Source: Coraliomargarita_B sp036735565
GTDB taxonomy: Bacteria; Verrucomicrobiota; Verrucomicrobiia; Opitutales; Coraliomargaritaceae
DNA length: 64,000 bases
NCBI GenBank assembly: GCA_036735565.1
Contig: DAINOC010000003.1
Location: forward strand, 3,683-67,682
Direction: 5' to 3'
The notes beneath the pieces are model-generated. The model saw only the letters and a list, made by a program, of their open reading frames with translations, did not search any database and had not been told where the DNA came from. The position numbers and the translations under genes were made by a program. Of the stretch, positions 51,511 to 60,102 are shown one piece after another (the stretch's first letter is position 1; each line of letters starts with the position of its first letter).

Positions 51511-52602
51511 ATGCACAAGATACCCGACATCGCCCCCTTTCGTGAGAAGCTCGCCGAGTATGACGCACGAATGGCCGCGCCCAATTTCTTCTCCGATCAA
51601 CGCCGCGCCGCCGAGATCTCCCGCGAGCACCAGCGGCTGACCAGCCTGGTCGAGCAGTTCGAAGCCTACCACAGCACCACGCAACAGCTGGAGGAAAACC
51701 GCGCGATGGCGAAGGACCCGTCCGTCGAAGCAGAGTTGCGGGAGATGGCCGCCGAAGAAATCGAGGCCCTCGAAGCCCGCCGCGAAGAACTTTCCCTCTC
51801 CGTGCTCCGCGCCATGATCCCGCCCGACGCCACCGACAGCCGCAACTCCGTCATGGAAATCCGGGGTGGGGCAGGGGGCGACGAGGCCAACATCTTCGCG
51901 GGCGATCTCTTCCGTATGTATAGCCGCTACGCCGAGTCCCGGGGCTGGCGCATCGAAGTGATGAGCTCCAGCACTGCCGAGGTGGGCGGCTTTCGCGAAA
52001 TTATCTTCAACCTCACCGGGGAGGACTCCTACAAATACCTGAAGTTCGAGAGCGGTGTGCACCGCGTCCAACGCGTGCCCGCCACCGAGACCCAGGGCCG
52101 CATCCATACCTCCACCGCCACGGTCGCCGTGCTCCCGGAGGCCGAGGAGGTCGATATCCAGATCAACCCCAACGACCTCGATATCTCCACCATGCGGGCC
52201 AGCGGTGCCGGCGGCCAGCACGTCAATACCACCGACTCCGCCGTCATGATGGTCCACAAGCCCACGGGCGTCTCCGTCTACTGCGCCGACGAACGCTCCC
52301 AGATCAAAAACCGCGCCAAGGCCCTCACCGTCATGCGCTCCCGCCTCCTCCAGGCCAAGATCGATGAGGAAAATGCCAAATACGCCGCCGAGCGCAAAGG
52401 CCAGATCGGTACCGGCGACCGCTCCGAGCGCATCCGCACCTATAACTACCCCCAGGGCCGCCTCACCGACCATCGCATCGGCATGAACTTCTCCCTGCCG
52501 CCCATCATCGACGGCGACCTCGAAGACCTGATCAATGCCCTGCAAAACGTCGACTACGAAGCCCGCATCAATAATCTGCTGGAGAAGCAGAACGCTCGGT
52601 AA
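51511..52602 (+). CDS. prfA: Peptide chain release factor 1
   Basis: 363 residues. The GGQ motif is at 234-236 (GAGGQHVN) and the stop-codon recognition tripeptide is Pro190-Ala191-Thr192 (PAT), which marks RF1 (UAA/UAG), not RF2. It hydrolyses peptidyl-tRNA at termination. In many bacteria prfA is followed directly by its methyltransferase prmC. Here about 1.1 kb with repeats and a toxin-antitoxin pair separate them. Confidence 0.98.
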   Translation: MHKIPDIAPFREKLAEYDARMAAPNFFSDQRRAAEISREHQRLTSLVEQFEAYHSTTQQLEENRAMAKDPSVEAELREMAAEEIEALEARREELSLSVLRAMIPPDATDSRNSVMEIRGGAGGDEANIFAGDLFRMYSRYAESRGWRIEVMSSSTAEVGGFREIIFNLTGEDSYKYLKFESGVHRVQRVPATETQGRIHTSTATVAVLPEAEEVDIQINPNDLDISTMRASGAGGQHVNTTDSAVMMVHKPTGVSVYCADERSQIKNRAKALTVMRSRLLQAKIDEENAKYAAERKGQIGTGDRSERIRTYNYPQGRLTDHRIGMNFSLPPIIDGDLEDLINALQNVDYEARINNLLEKQNAR

Positions 52603-52644
52603 ATCTCTAAACCTTAATGCAGCAGTTAAAGGGAAGCGGTATTT

Positions 52645-52933
52645 TTGAACCGTTAATGAACGTTAATGAACGTCAATGACAGGAGTCGCCTTCCTAATGA
52701 TGAACCGGACCGTGCGCAACAGCATAGCAGTAATGCCACACACAGACTTTTATTGGTAAATCGAAGCCAAAGTTGGGTAGCGGACCGTGTCCTCACGGGC
52801 CAGGACCGGGCTGCGTGTCAGCGCATAGCCCTCTGCCAGAAAAAGTTACCGCTTGGTATCATTCATAAGAAACTTCAAATCACTTATTTCTGCCAATCAA
52901 ATTAACGTTCATTCACGTCCATTAACGGTTCAA
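52645..52933. repeat. Inverted-repeat-bounded segment (about 290 bp)
   Basis: The left end TTGAACCGTTAATGAACG (52645 on) and the right end, read in reverse complement from 52933, TTGAACCGTTAATGGACG, match over about 33 bp with a few mismatches. The left arm also holds a direct repeat of CGTTAATGAA. The segment has no ORF of note and contains repeat copy C. This is the form of a small non-autonomous mobile element, or of a long hairpin transcript. Confidence 0.65.
52743..52850. repeat. Palindromic intergenic repeat, copy C (right side degraded)
   Basis: The left two-thirds match copies A and B (AGACTTTTATTGGTAAATCG, GGGTAGCGGACCGTG, TCCTCACGGGCCAGGAC). The right part lacks the second small stem and the closing CCGCTACC, but retains CTGCCAGAAAA as in copy B. 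Position: 3' of prfA. Confidence 0.8.
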
Positions 52934-53029
52934 GGATTCATTTCGTTCAAGTTTGCCTACGGTTCAGATAGGCCCTGCCACCAGGACACGACTTGACAGA
53001 TCCCGTGCAATCGCGCAACCGTGCTACAC

Positions 53030-53272
53030 ATGAACGTCACCTTAAAAATCGACGATGAGCTGTGCCGGAAAGCCCGCCACCGGGCAGTCGATGCTGACCT
53101 CTCGCTTTCAAAATGGGTGGCTCAAATCATAGAAAAGGAACTGAGCGTGCCTCCCGCCTCCACAGAGCGGACAACCATGCGGGACCTCCTCGCAGCTGAG
53201 GATGGTCGCGGCTTCGAAGAGTTTCTCCCGGACCGCAAGGCCGACACGCCCCGCGAAATCGACTTCCGCTGA
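53030..53272 (+). CDS. VapB/FitA-like antitoxin
   Basis: 80 residues from the ATG at 53030 (a GTG at 53021 is possible). The N-terminus MNVTLKIDDELCRKAR with the following helices fits a ribbon-helix-helix DNA-binding domain. The acidic C-terminal tail (about 50-80) would wrap the toxin. The last codons overlap the toxin ATG (TGATG), the usual coupling for such pairs. It probably represses its own promoter. Confidence 0.8.
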   Translation: MNVTLKIDDELCRKARHRAVDADLSLSKWVAQIIEKELSVPPASTERTTMRDLLAAEDGRGFEEFLPDRKADTPREIDFR

Positions 53273-53697
53273 TGCCCTGCCTGCTGGATACGAACGTCCT
53301 CTCAGAACTGCGGCGCGGCCATAAGGGTGATCCGAAGGTAAGGAATTGGCAGGCGCAGCACTCCCTCGAAGACCAATGGATCAGCGTTATTTCCCTGATG
53401 GAGGTTCGGATCGGTGTCATTCTGGCAAGGAGAACAGACCTTCCATTCTCAAAAGCCCTGGACAAATGGTATCGAACACAGCTGCTCCCATCCTATCAAA
53501 ACCGCATACTGATGGTGGATACTAAAATCGCAGAGCTGCGAGCGGCTTATGAGGCGACCCGAACCGTCGCATATTCAGACGCCCTGATTGCAGCCACGGC
53601 CGCAGCTCACGGGCACACACTGGTGACGCGAAACGTAAAAGACTTCGAGGGCTTGGGTATCCCTCTCATCAACCCCTGGGAGCACCCGCTCGACTGA
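53272..53697 (+). CDS. VapC/FitB-like PIN-domain toxin
   Basis: 141 residues, PIN fold. The four acidic residues are present: Asp6 (LLDTNVLSE), Glu44 (SLMEV), Asp103 (YSDALIAATA) and Asp124 (VKDFEG). PIN toxins are Mg-dependent RNases that cut tRNA or rRNA. The start overlaps the antitoxin stop. Its stop lies 3 bp before prmC, so the pair reads straight into that gene. Confidence 0.9.
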   Translation: MPCLLDTNVLSELRRGHKGDPKVRNWQAQHSLEDQWISVISLMEVRIGVILARRTDLPFSKALDKWYRTQLLPSYQNRILMVDTKIAELRAAYEATRTVAYSDALIAATAAAHGHTLVTRNVKDFEGLGIPLINPWEHPLD

Positions 53698-53700
53698 ACC

Positions 53701-54543
53701 ATGCTCAGCATCCGCGACATCCAGCAGAAAACGGTCGACTACTTTACCAGCAAGGGCGTCCCCAACCCGAAGCTGGAGACCGACCTGCTCATCGCCCACG
53801 TGCTCGGGCTCAAGCGCCTCGACCTCTACCTCGATATCCACCGCCCCCTCACCGAAGCCCAGCTGGATATGCTCCGGCCGATGGTGAAACGCCGCGCCAG
53901 CCGCGAGCCCCTCCAGTATATTCTCGGCTACAGCGAGTTCTGCGGTATGCGCCTGAAGGTCAGCCCAGCGACCCTCATCCCCCGCCAGGAGACCGAGGAG
54001 CTGATCGAACTGATCCGGGACCGAATCGTTAAAGCGCCCCTGCGCATCCTCGACCTCGGCACCGGCAGCGGTGCCATCGCCATCGCGCTGGCCAACCTCT
54101 ATCCCGAAGCAACCGTCACCGCGACCGACCAAAGCAACGCCGCACTGGATATAGCCCGGGAGAACGCCCAACGCTTCGTCACCAAAAATCCGATACAATT
54201 CCAACAGGGCAACTGGTTCGACGCCGTCGATCCCTCCCTGCGCTACGACCTTATCGTGGCCAACCCTCCCTACCTGACGGAAGCCGAAATGGCCTCCGCC
54301 GAGCCGGAGGTCGCCGCCCACGAGCCCGCCAGCGCCCTCGTTGCCGGACCGGACGGCCTCGATGATCTCCGCCGCATCATCAGCCAAGCCCCCGCGCACC
54401 TCGCGCCCGGCGGATGGCTCGCCCTGGAAACCGGGATCGCCCAGCACCCGGCTCTCGATGCGCTCTGTTCGGGAGTCAACCTGCGCGGCGAGAGCGTCTC
54501 CGACCTCAGCGGTCGTCCACGGTTTTACCTGGCGCAGGGGTAG
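53701..54543 (+). CDS. prmC: Release factor glutamine methyltransferase
   Basis: 280 residues. Helical N-terminal domain, SAM motif DLGTGSGAIAIALA and the catalytic NPPY at 188-191. It methylates the Gln of the GGQ motif in RF1 and RF2. Only 3 bp after the toxin gene, so it may now depend on the toxin-antitoxin promoter. Convergent with prc, 32 bp apart. Confidence 0.97.
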   Translation: MLSIRDIQQKTVDYFTSKGVPNPKLETDLLIAHVLGLKRLDLYLDIHRPLTEAQLDMLRPMVKRRASREPLQYILGYSEFCGMRLKVSPATLIPRQETEELIELIRDRIVKAPLRILDLGTGSGAIAIALANLYPEATVTATDQSNAALDIARENAQRFVTKNPIQFQQGNWFDAVDPSLRYDLIVANPPYLTEAEMASAEPEVAAHEPASALVAGPDGLDDLRRIISQAPAHLAPGGWLALETGIAQHPALDALCSGVNLRGESVSDLSGRPRFYLAQG

Positions 54544-54575
54544 TTTATGACCACCCGGTCGAGCGCGGCGTTCGC

Positions 54576-56966
54576 TCAGTTCTGGCCGACAGTCGCCATC
54601 GTTTTTGACGCATCCTCGTTTCCGCCCTGGAGCCGGGTCACCCAGTCAGCCATGATGCGGGCACTCTCGCGCAGGTAGATGTCGAAATTGGGCTTCTCCT
54701 CCGCTTCTTCCGCCGCAGCAACTGCCTCGGCTTCCGCCGGTTCCACAGCTTCCGTCGCATCTGTCAGGGGCACGGCCAAATTTCTCTCCGAGAGCGCATT
54801 CTGGTCCTCCACCACACTCAACAGCACCGGCTGCTCAGGGAAGCCTTCCATCGCCAATGCCTTGTAAGCGGCATCCAACTCTTCGATGAGCGCCTGCTCA
54901 CTAATCTTGCGTTCGATCCGCTGACCCAGATGCAAGGAAATCGTCTTCTCCTCGAAGCGCTCCCGGCGCAGCTCGATCTGACGCTTTAAAAAGTTGAACT
55001 CCTCCAGCGCCTCCTGCCGACGGAGGCTGGCTTGAGCCAGTTCCTCAATCAGCTGCGGGGGCTCGGGGCTGGCCACATCCAGCTTCTGCCAGTCATTAAC
55101 CCACTCGACGGCATCAATTTGACCCCAGGGCAGCGCGTGCGGCAGGTCATCCTCCCCAATCGGCAGAAACTCATTGACCGAGGGCAGGGCGATGTCCGAA
55201 GGCACCCCACGCACCTGCGTGGAGCTGCCGCCGGGCAGGTAAAACTGCTTTATGGTGATCTTGGAAGCCACCGGCCGCGCGGTCTCCGCATCGCTCTGAA
55301 ACCAGGAGAAGGGCAGGCGGGTGTTCATATGGTAGACCTCCTGCACCGTGCCTTTGCCGTGCGTCGAGCTGTTCCCCACGATGAGGGCCCGGCCGTGATC
55401 CTGGAGCGCTCCGGCCACGATCTCGGACGCAGAGGCACTGAAACGCGAGGTCAGCACGATGAGCGGACCGTCCCAGAGCAGGCGGGGATCGCGGTCGGCG
55501 AGCACATCGATACGACCGGTGCTATCGCGAATCTGCACGACCGGCCCTACCGGAATAAAGAGTCCGGCCACGCGCACCGCCTCGGAGAGAAGGCCGCCGC
55601 CGTTCATACGGAGATCGAGAATGATGCCCTCAGCTCCCATCCCCCGCAGCTTGTTGAGCAGCTCTGTGATGTCATCCGAGGTCGTCGTCAGGCTGGATCC
55701 GGCTCCGATATTGCCATAAAAGGAGGGTAGGGTGATCACGCCGACCGGCACCGTGCGTTCGTCGTCAAGCGGGACCGTAATAAGCCGGGCCTCCGCGAGA
55801 TTGGCCGTCAGCTTCACCTCATCCCGAACCAGCGGGATCACCCTGCGCACAGAGGGATCGGCTGCATCGCCAGGACGGATCAGCAGCCGCACGGTCGTGC
55901 CTTTCTCACCCTTGATCTTCCGGACGATGTAGCGCAGCTCCATGTCGATGACATCGACAAACTCCTCGTCCCCCTGAGCCACGCCGAGGATCTCATCCTC
56001 CGGCCTCAGCAGGCGCGAGGCTTCCGCCGGTCCGCCGGGCAGCAACTCCTTGATGGTGCAGATGCCATCCACATCCTGCAGCATGGCACCGATGCCCACA
56101 AAAGAGTTCTCCACCGAGGAGGTAAAATTCTGAAGCGTATCCGCCGAGAGAAAGTTGGAGTGCGGATCAAACAGTTCCGTCATGGCATTGATAAAGGCCT
56201 CCTGCACTTCCGCCGGCTCGCGCTCCACCGTGTAGCTGAGGTTACGCTCGTAGCGGCGGCGGATCTTCTCGCGGGCAGCGTCCAGATTCTCGGCGAGAAA
56301 GGCCTCGTCCTCCAGTAAACGGCGCAGGGGCGCAGGGTCGAAGCTGCTATCGGCGGCGGCCGGTGTGCTTAAATCCGGGTTCTCCGGATTGAGCCCCACC
56401 TCTTCCGCATCGGACTCACTGACGAGGGAGAGCAGTTCGTTGAGCAATTCGTATTTCAGGCGACGCTCCCAAAGCGCGTCCGCCTCCTCCACGCTGGCCG
56501 GCCAAGCGGCTTCGCTGCGATCCGGACGGAAGGTCTCCTCAACCGAAAAGTCCCAGTCCCCCGCCAGTCGCCGAAACACCCATTCCGCGCGGGCCTTGGC
56601 CTTGGCCTCGAAGCTCTTGTAGATTTCAAAAGCCGCGTAGAGATTTCCTTTTTTTAGAAAGGCTTCCATCGCCTCGGCAAAGCGGAAATTGAAATCCTCC
56701 AGATCCGACTGCAAAAAATACATCCGGCTGTAGTCGAAGGACTTCACATAAGCTTCGACCATTTCCTTGCCGTTGAGCGACTCCATGCTGCCCCTCAAAT
56801 AGTGCCGCGCCTGGATCGTATTCACAACCCAGCGGGTCTGGGAGGCCATTTCATCGGTGGCACTGAGCGGCTGACGCCCCTCGCCGGAGCACAGCGTAAG
56901 AGCCAGAATAAATCCGGCGGAGATGGAGAGTAGGGAACGCATAAGAAATTTACTGGAGGCTTTCAT
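54576..56966 (-). CDS. prc: Tail-specific (C-terminal processing) protease Prc
   Basis: 796 residues. Hydrophobic N-terminus (about 8-26) with Cys26 in LTLCSG, either a signal peptide or lipoprotein anchor. An N-terminal helical domain, a PDZ domain (about 285-365) and an S41 peptidase domain follow, with catalytic Ser512 (FSASASE) and Lys538 (HGKGTVQ). A C-terminal domain typical of the Prc/Tsp group is present (LGQRIERKISEQALIEELD). It degrades periplasmic proteins with nonpolar C-termini. The rhomboid gene ends 3 bp upstream, so they are probably one transcript. Confidence 0.94.
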   Translation of the reverse strand: MKASSKFLMRSLLSISAGFILALTLCSGEGRQPLSATDEMASQTRWVVNTIQARHYLRGSMESLNGKEMVEAYVKSFDYSRMYFLQSDLEDFNFRFAEAMEAFLKKGNLYAAFEIYKSFEAKAKARAEWVFRRLAGDWDFSVEETFRPDRSEAAWPASVEEADALWERRLKYELLNELLSLVSESDAEEVGLNPENPDLSTPAAADSSFDPAPLRRLLEDEAFLAENLDAAREKIRRRYERNLSYTVEREPAEVQEAFINAMTELFDPHSNFLSADTLQNFTSSVENSFVGIGAMLQDVDGICTIKELLPGGPAEASRLLRPEDEILGVAQGDEEFVDVIDMELRYIVRKIKGEKGTTVRLLIRPGDAADPSVRRVIPLVRDEVKLTANLAEARLITVPLDDERTVPVGVITLPSFYGNIGAGSSLTTTSDDITELLNKLRGMGAEGIILDLRMNGGGLLSEAVRVAGLFIPVGPVVQIRDSTGRIDVLADRDPRLLWDGPLIVLTSRFSASASEIVAGALQDHGRALIVGNSSTHGKGTVQEVYHMNTRLPFSWFQSDAETARPVASKITIKQFYLPGGSSTQVRGVPSDIALPSVNEFLPIGEDDLPHALPWGQIDAVEWVNDWQKLDVASPEPPQLIEELAQASLRRQEALEEFNFLKRQIELRRERFEEKTISLHLGQRIERKISEQALIEELDAAYKALAMEGFPEQPVLLSVVEDQNALSERNLAVPLTDATEAVEPAEAEAVAAAEEAEEKPNFDIYLRESARIMADWVTRLQGGNEDASKTMATVGQN

Positions 56967-56969
56967 GTA

Positions 56970-57899
56970 TCAGCGGAGCAGGTCCTTGGCCTCATCAAGG
57001 GTCCGCTTCTCATAGTCGGAGAGGGAGGCAAATCCGGTGGCGTTGATCTTATCGAGGATGCGGTCGACTTCCGCCTGCACCGCCGTCCGATCCGTCCGGT
57101 TGACGGTGTAACTGATCGCGCGGCGCGCGCTGCCCCGGCTTTTCCGCTTGAACCAGTCCGGCAGTTCCATCGCAGGCTCTGCGGCCCCGGCAAAGCTAAA
57201 GGCCGGCTCAACCCGATAGAGAAACCGTACGTAGAGGTAGCCGGCGATCATCCCCCCAAGGTGCGCGGAGTGGGCCACCATGCCGCCCCCCTGTCCCGAA
57301 AATTCGCCGTAGAGCCCAAAAAGCGAAAAAGCGAGCACCCCCCACAAAATCCAGCGGGCCTTCACCGGAATGGGGATCGGGATGATCATCAGCTGGCGGT
57401 TGGGATTCAACAGGCAAAACACCGTGACGATTCCCAGCACCCCGCCGGAGGCACCCACCACAACGTTCGGGCCATTAAAATTGGCCAACAGAAACGCGGC
57501 CCCGCCCATTACGATCGCCCCGAGGTAAAGGATGAAAAAGCCCTGGCGCCCGAGCTGCTGCTCCACCGGGCGTCCAAGAAGGTAGAGGCCCAGCATGTTG
57601 AAAATAAGATGGGCAAAGGGTATCGGGATAAAGAGAAAGTAGGCCCATCCATCGCTGTGGAGAAAACCATAGGTCAGGATCGTCCAAACCTTAAGGTCCT
57701 GAAAGTTCGGCATGCTGAGGGCCAACCAATGCCCGAAAAAAGCATTCGAACGGCCGCCTACCCCCGGGAAAAAGACATCCACCACCTGTTGCACCACGAA
57801 GACGCTGATCGTGACCACCAGCAGCCGCGTCACCACCGAAGCGCGGGGGCGCGGCGGTTCCTCCGTATTGTGACGCATGTAGGGTCGGTCGTAGAGCAT
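56970..57899 (-). CDS. Rhomboid-family intramembrane serine protease
   Basis: 309 residues from the ATG at 57899; a TTG at 57932 would add 11 residues. Several transmembrane helices. Catalytic Ser151 lies in GASGG and His213 in AHLGG. The HLIFNMLGLYLLG motif supplies the conserved His97 and Asn101. It cleaves membrane proteins within the bilayer. Downstream gene prc follows after 3 bp, giving an envelope-proteolysis pair. Confidence 0.92.
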   Translation of the reverse strand: MLYDRPYMRHNTEEPPRPRASVVTRLLVVTISVFVVQQVVDVFFPGVGGRSNAFFGHWLALSMPNFQDLKVWTILTYGFLHSDGWAYFLFIPIPFAHLIFNMLGLYLLGRPVEQQLGRQGFFILYLGAIVMGGAAFLLANFNGPNVVVGASGGVLGIVTVFCLLNPNRQLMIIPIPIPVKARWILWGVLAFSLFGLYGEFSGQGGGMVAHSAHLGGMIAGYLYVRFLYRVEPAFSFAGAAEPAMELPDWFKRKSRGSARRAISYTVNRTDRTAVQAEVDRILDKINATGFASLSDYEKRTLDEAKDLLR

Positions 57900-58051
57900 G
57901 GCAGCGGGCGGAGGCACAAAAACGGGCCCCAACTGAAAAAGACCCCTAATATGCCGAGGGGTTCCTCCAGCGCAAGTGCCGAGTGCGCTTCGTGCCGCTT
58001 GACCAGCCGCTTCCGCTTGACTTGGCGGTAAAGTTGTTGATCGTCGGGGAC

Positions 58052-58288
58052 ATGGCAGAAAAAGACGAAAAATGGCCGGAAAACGTAAAGGGTAAGTTCT
58101 ACGTCGATGAGCAATGCATCGACTGCGACCTCTGCCGCGAGACCGCTCCGGATTATTTCACCCGCAACGAGGACGGAGGCTATTCCTTCGTCTTTAAGCA
58201 GCCCGACTCCCCCGAAGCCGAGGAGCTCTGCATGGAGGCCCTGGAGGGCTGCCCGGTCGAAGCCATTGGTAACGACGGCGACGAGTAG
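58052..58288 (+). CDS. Ferredoxin, single 4Fe-4S cluster
   Basis: 78 residues from the ATG at 58052, just after TCGGGGAC. The cluster ligands are the three Cys of CIDCDLC and the Cys of GCPVEA. The acidic composition is typical of small ferredoxins that carry electrons in the cytoplasm. It is transcribed divergently from the rhomboid gene and converges on coaX. The electron-transfer partner is unknown. Confidence 0.9.
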   Translation: MAEKDEKWPENVKGKFYVDEQCIDCDLCRETAPDYFTRNEDGGYSFVFKQPDSPEAEELCMEALEGCPVEAIGNDGDE

Positions 58289-58321
58289 TCTCCCGAGGGT
58301 GCGCCGCTATTTCGCGCCCGG

Positions 58322-59083
58322 TCAGCGCTCTGCTGCAGCTGCCAGTCCCATAAGCGTCAGATGGGGGACAAACTCCGTCTTTTCCTCCCAGTCACGGGTT
58401 AGCAAGGTCGTCGTGCCGCCGGTCGCGAGCACGATGGGCTCCCGTTCTCCCTTGGCCGCCAGCTCCCGCTTCACCCGGGCCAGTAGCGCATCAATCATCC
58501 CGGAAAAGCCGACTGAGACGCCCAAGCGCATGGCCTCGACCGTCGATTTGCCGATGCCTCCGCGCACGCCCACCAACTCTTCTTCCGAAAGCCGGGGCAG
58601 CAGCGCGGTCTGCTCGTGCAGGTAGCTCCGCATCACGCCTAGACCGGGGGCGATGATGCCACCCTCATACCCCGCGCTGGAGATGATGTCAAAGGTCACG
58701 GCCGTGCCCATGTCGATGACGATGGCCGGCACCGAAAAATACGCCTGAGCGGCGATGGCATTGGCGATGCGGTCCTGCCCGATCTCGGCCGGCTTCGGAT
58801 AGACCAGATCGAGACCCCGGCAGCTCTCATGCGTCAGGTGGAAGAGGGGCAGCCCCACCGCGCTCAGCGTCTCCCGCAGTGCGGCGTTCACCTGCGGGAC
58901 GACCGAGCAAAAAGAGAGGCCCGCTGCTGAACCCAGCAACGGAGTCAAGCGCTCGAGAAATTCACGGGATGGCCCGTGGCGCAAACCGGCTGTCGGGAAA
59001 TCACCGGCATCCGATACGACACGTCCGTCCACCAGACCGAAGTGCGTGCTCGTATTACCAATATCGATACAAAGCTGTTTCAT
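58322..59083 (-). CDS. coaX: Type III pantothenate kinase
   Basis: 253 residues. N-terminal phosphate-binding motif CIDIGNTSTHFGL, second motif VIDMGTAVTFDI and the PEIGQDRIAN region (here PAEIGQDRIANAIAA) mark CoaX. It makes 4'-phosphopantothenate, the first step of CoA synthesis, and needs a monovalent cation. The ATG overlaps the birA stop (ATGA). Confidence 0.96.
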   Translation of the reverse strand: MKQLCIDIGNTSTHFGLVDGRVVSDAGDFPTAGLRHGPSREFLERLTPLLGSAAGLSFCSVVPQVNAALRETLSAVGLPLFHLTHESCRGLDLVYPKPAEIGQDRIANAIAAQAYFSVPAIVIDMGTAVTFDIISSAGYEGGIIAPGLGVMRSYLHEQTALLPRLSEEELVGVRGGIGKSTVEAMRLGVSVGFSGMIDALLARVKRELAAKGEREPIVLATGGTTTLLTRDWEEKTEFVPHLTLMGLAAAAER

Positions 59084-60102
59084 TTTTTTAAAGTGACATC
59101 GCCAGCCCGGATCGCCTGAACCTCCCCGGAGGACGTTTCAATCAACAACGCCCCCGTGGCATCAATGCCCCGTGCGAGCCCGGATACTTCCTTTCCGCTC
59201 AACAGAGCCGTGACGGCCTGGTCCCGCAGCGCGTCGAGCGGCCCCCAGGCAGCAGGGAGCACTTTTGCCGAGTCGAGCTCCAGACTCTCCCGATACGCCG
59301 CTTCCACGGCACGGATCACCCTCGCTGCCAGTTGGTTTAAGGGTAGCTCATGGCCATGGACCGCCTGCAAGCTGGTGGCCCGCTGACGAATGGCCACCGG
59401 ATAACGGTTCGGATTGCTGTTCACATTCAGCCCGATGCCGAAGACGATACTGCGGATGGCGTCAGCATCCATCTTCGCCTCCGTGAGCATACCGGCGAAT
59501 TTCCGCCCTTTGCAATGCAGGTCATTCGGCCACTTGATTTGCAAGGGGGCCTTGGGCACAAAGGCCTGCACGGCGCGGCAGATATGGATGCCCGCCCAGA
59601 GGGTGAAATGCTGAAGTTGCTGCGGCGGGATGTTCGGCTCAAACAGGACCGACAAATAAAGATTCTCCGCCGAGGCACTGTGCCAGTCGCGCCCGAGACG
59701 CCCGCGCCCCGCCGTCTGGCAGCTCGAAACGATGGCAAAGGGCCCCCGTCTGCCGGAAGCGAAGCGGCGCTCAGCCTCGTTATTAGTGCTGTCAATCACC
59801 GGGAAATAGACCACTGCCATCGCCGATCCCAGCCGCGATAATTCATAGCGAAGCAGGGCAGGGTGGATCACCTCCGGCACCGCCTTCAACCGATAGCCGC
59901 GATTCCGCACTGCTTCCACCACGAAGCCCTCGTCGCGCAGCTTCTCCAACTTCCCGTGCACCGCCGGGCGCGAAACCCCGAGCTGCCCGGCCAGCAGGGT
60001 CCCGGAAACATAGTCCTCCCCGGCGGCCATCAATGCCTCGACGATGCGGATGCTGTCCGCATCGGCAGCGCGCTCACTGTAAATCGGCTCCACGCTGCTC
60101 AT
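59080..60102 (-). CDS. birA: Biotin-protein ligase / biotin operon repressor
   Basis: 340 residues. Winged-helix N-terminal domain (about 15-75) with GTLLAGQLGVSRPAVHGKLEKL, followed by the ligase domain with CQTAGRGRLGRDW (biotinyl-AMP loop), KWPNDL and GIGLNVNSN, and a small C-terminal SH3-like domain. It attaches biotin to acetyl-CoA carboxylase, and the winged helix suggests it also represses biotin genes. Overlaps nadC and coaX by 4 bp each. Confidence 0.96.
   Translation of the reverse strand: MSSVEPIYSERAADADSIRIVEALMAAGEDYVSGTLLAGQLGVSRPAVHGKLEKLRDEGFVVEAVRNRGYRLKAVPEVIHPALLRYELSRLGSAMAVVYFPVIDSTNNEAERRFASGRRGPFAIVSSCQTAGRGRLGRDWHSASAENLYLSVLFEPNIPPQQLQHFTLWAGIHICRAVQAFVPKAPLQIKWPNDLHCKGRKFAGMLTEAKMDADAIRSIVFGIGLNVNSNPNRYPVAIRQRATSLQAVHGHELPLNQLAARVIRAVEAAYRESLELDSAKVLPAAWGPLDALRDQAVTALLSGKEVSGLARGIDATGALLIETSSGEVQAIRAGDVTLKK

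Larger units (their letters stand above)
52603..53029. other. Gene-free spacer between prfA and vapB with inverted repeats
   Basis: No gene seen. It contains an inverted-repeat-bounded segment (52645-52933) and palindromic repeat copy C. A TTGACA hexamer at 52993-52998 could be the -35 box for the toxin-antitoxin operon, but no convincing -10 box follows at the right distance. Confidence 0.6.

Noticed and set aside
51451..52545. Upstream extension of the HAD-family gene
   Set aside because: This part is the exact antisense of prfA. The HAD domain begins properly at the ATG at 51450.
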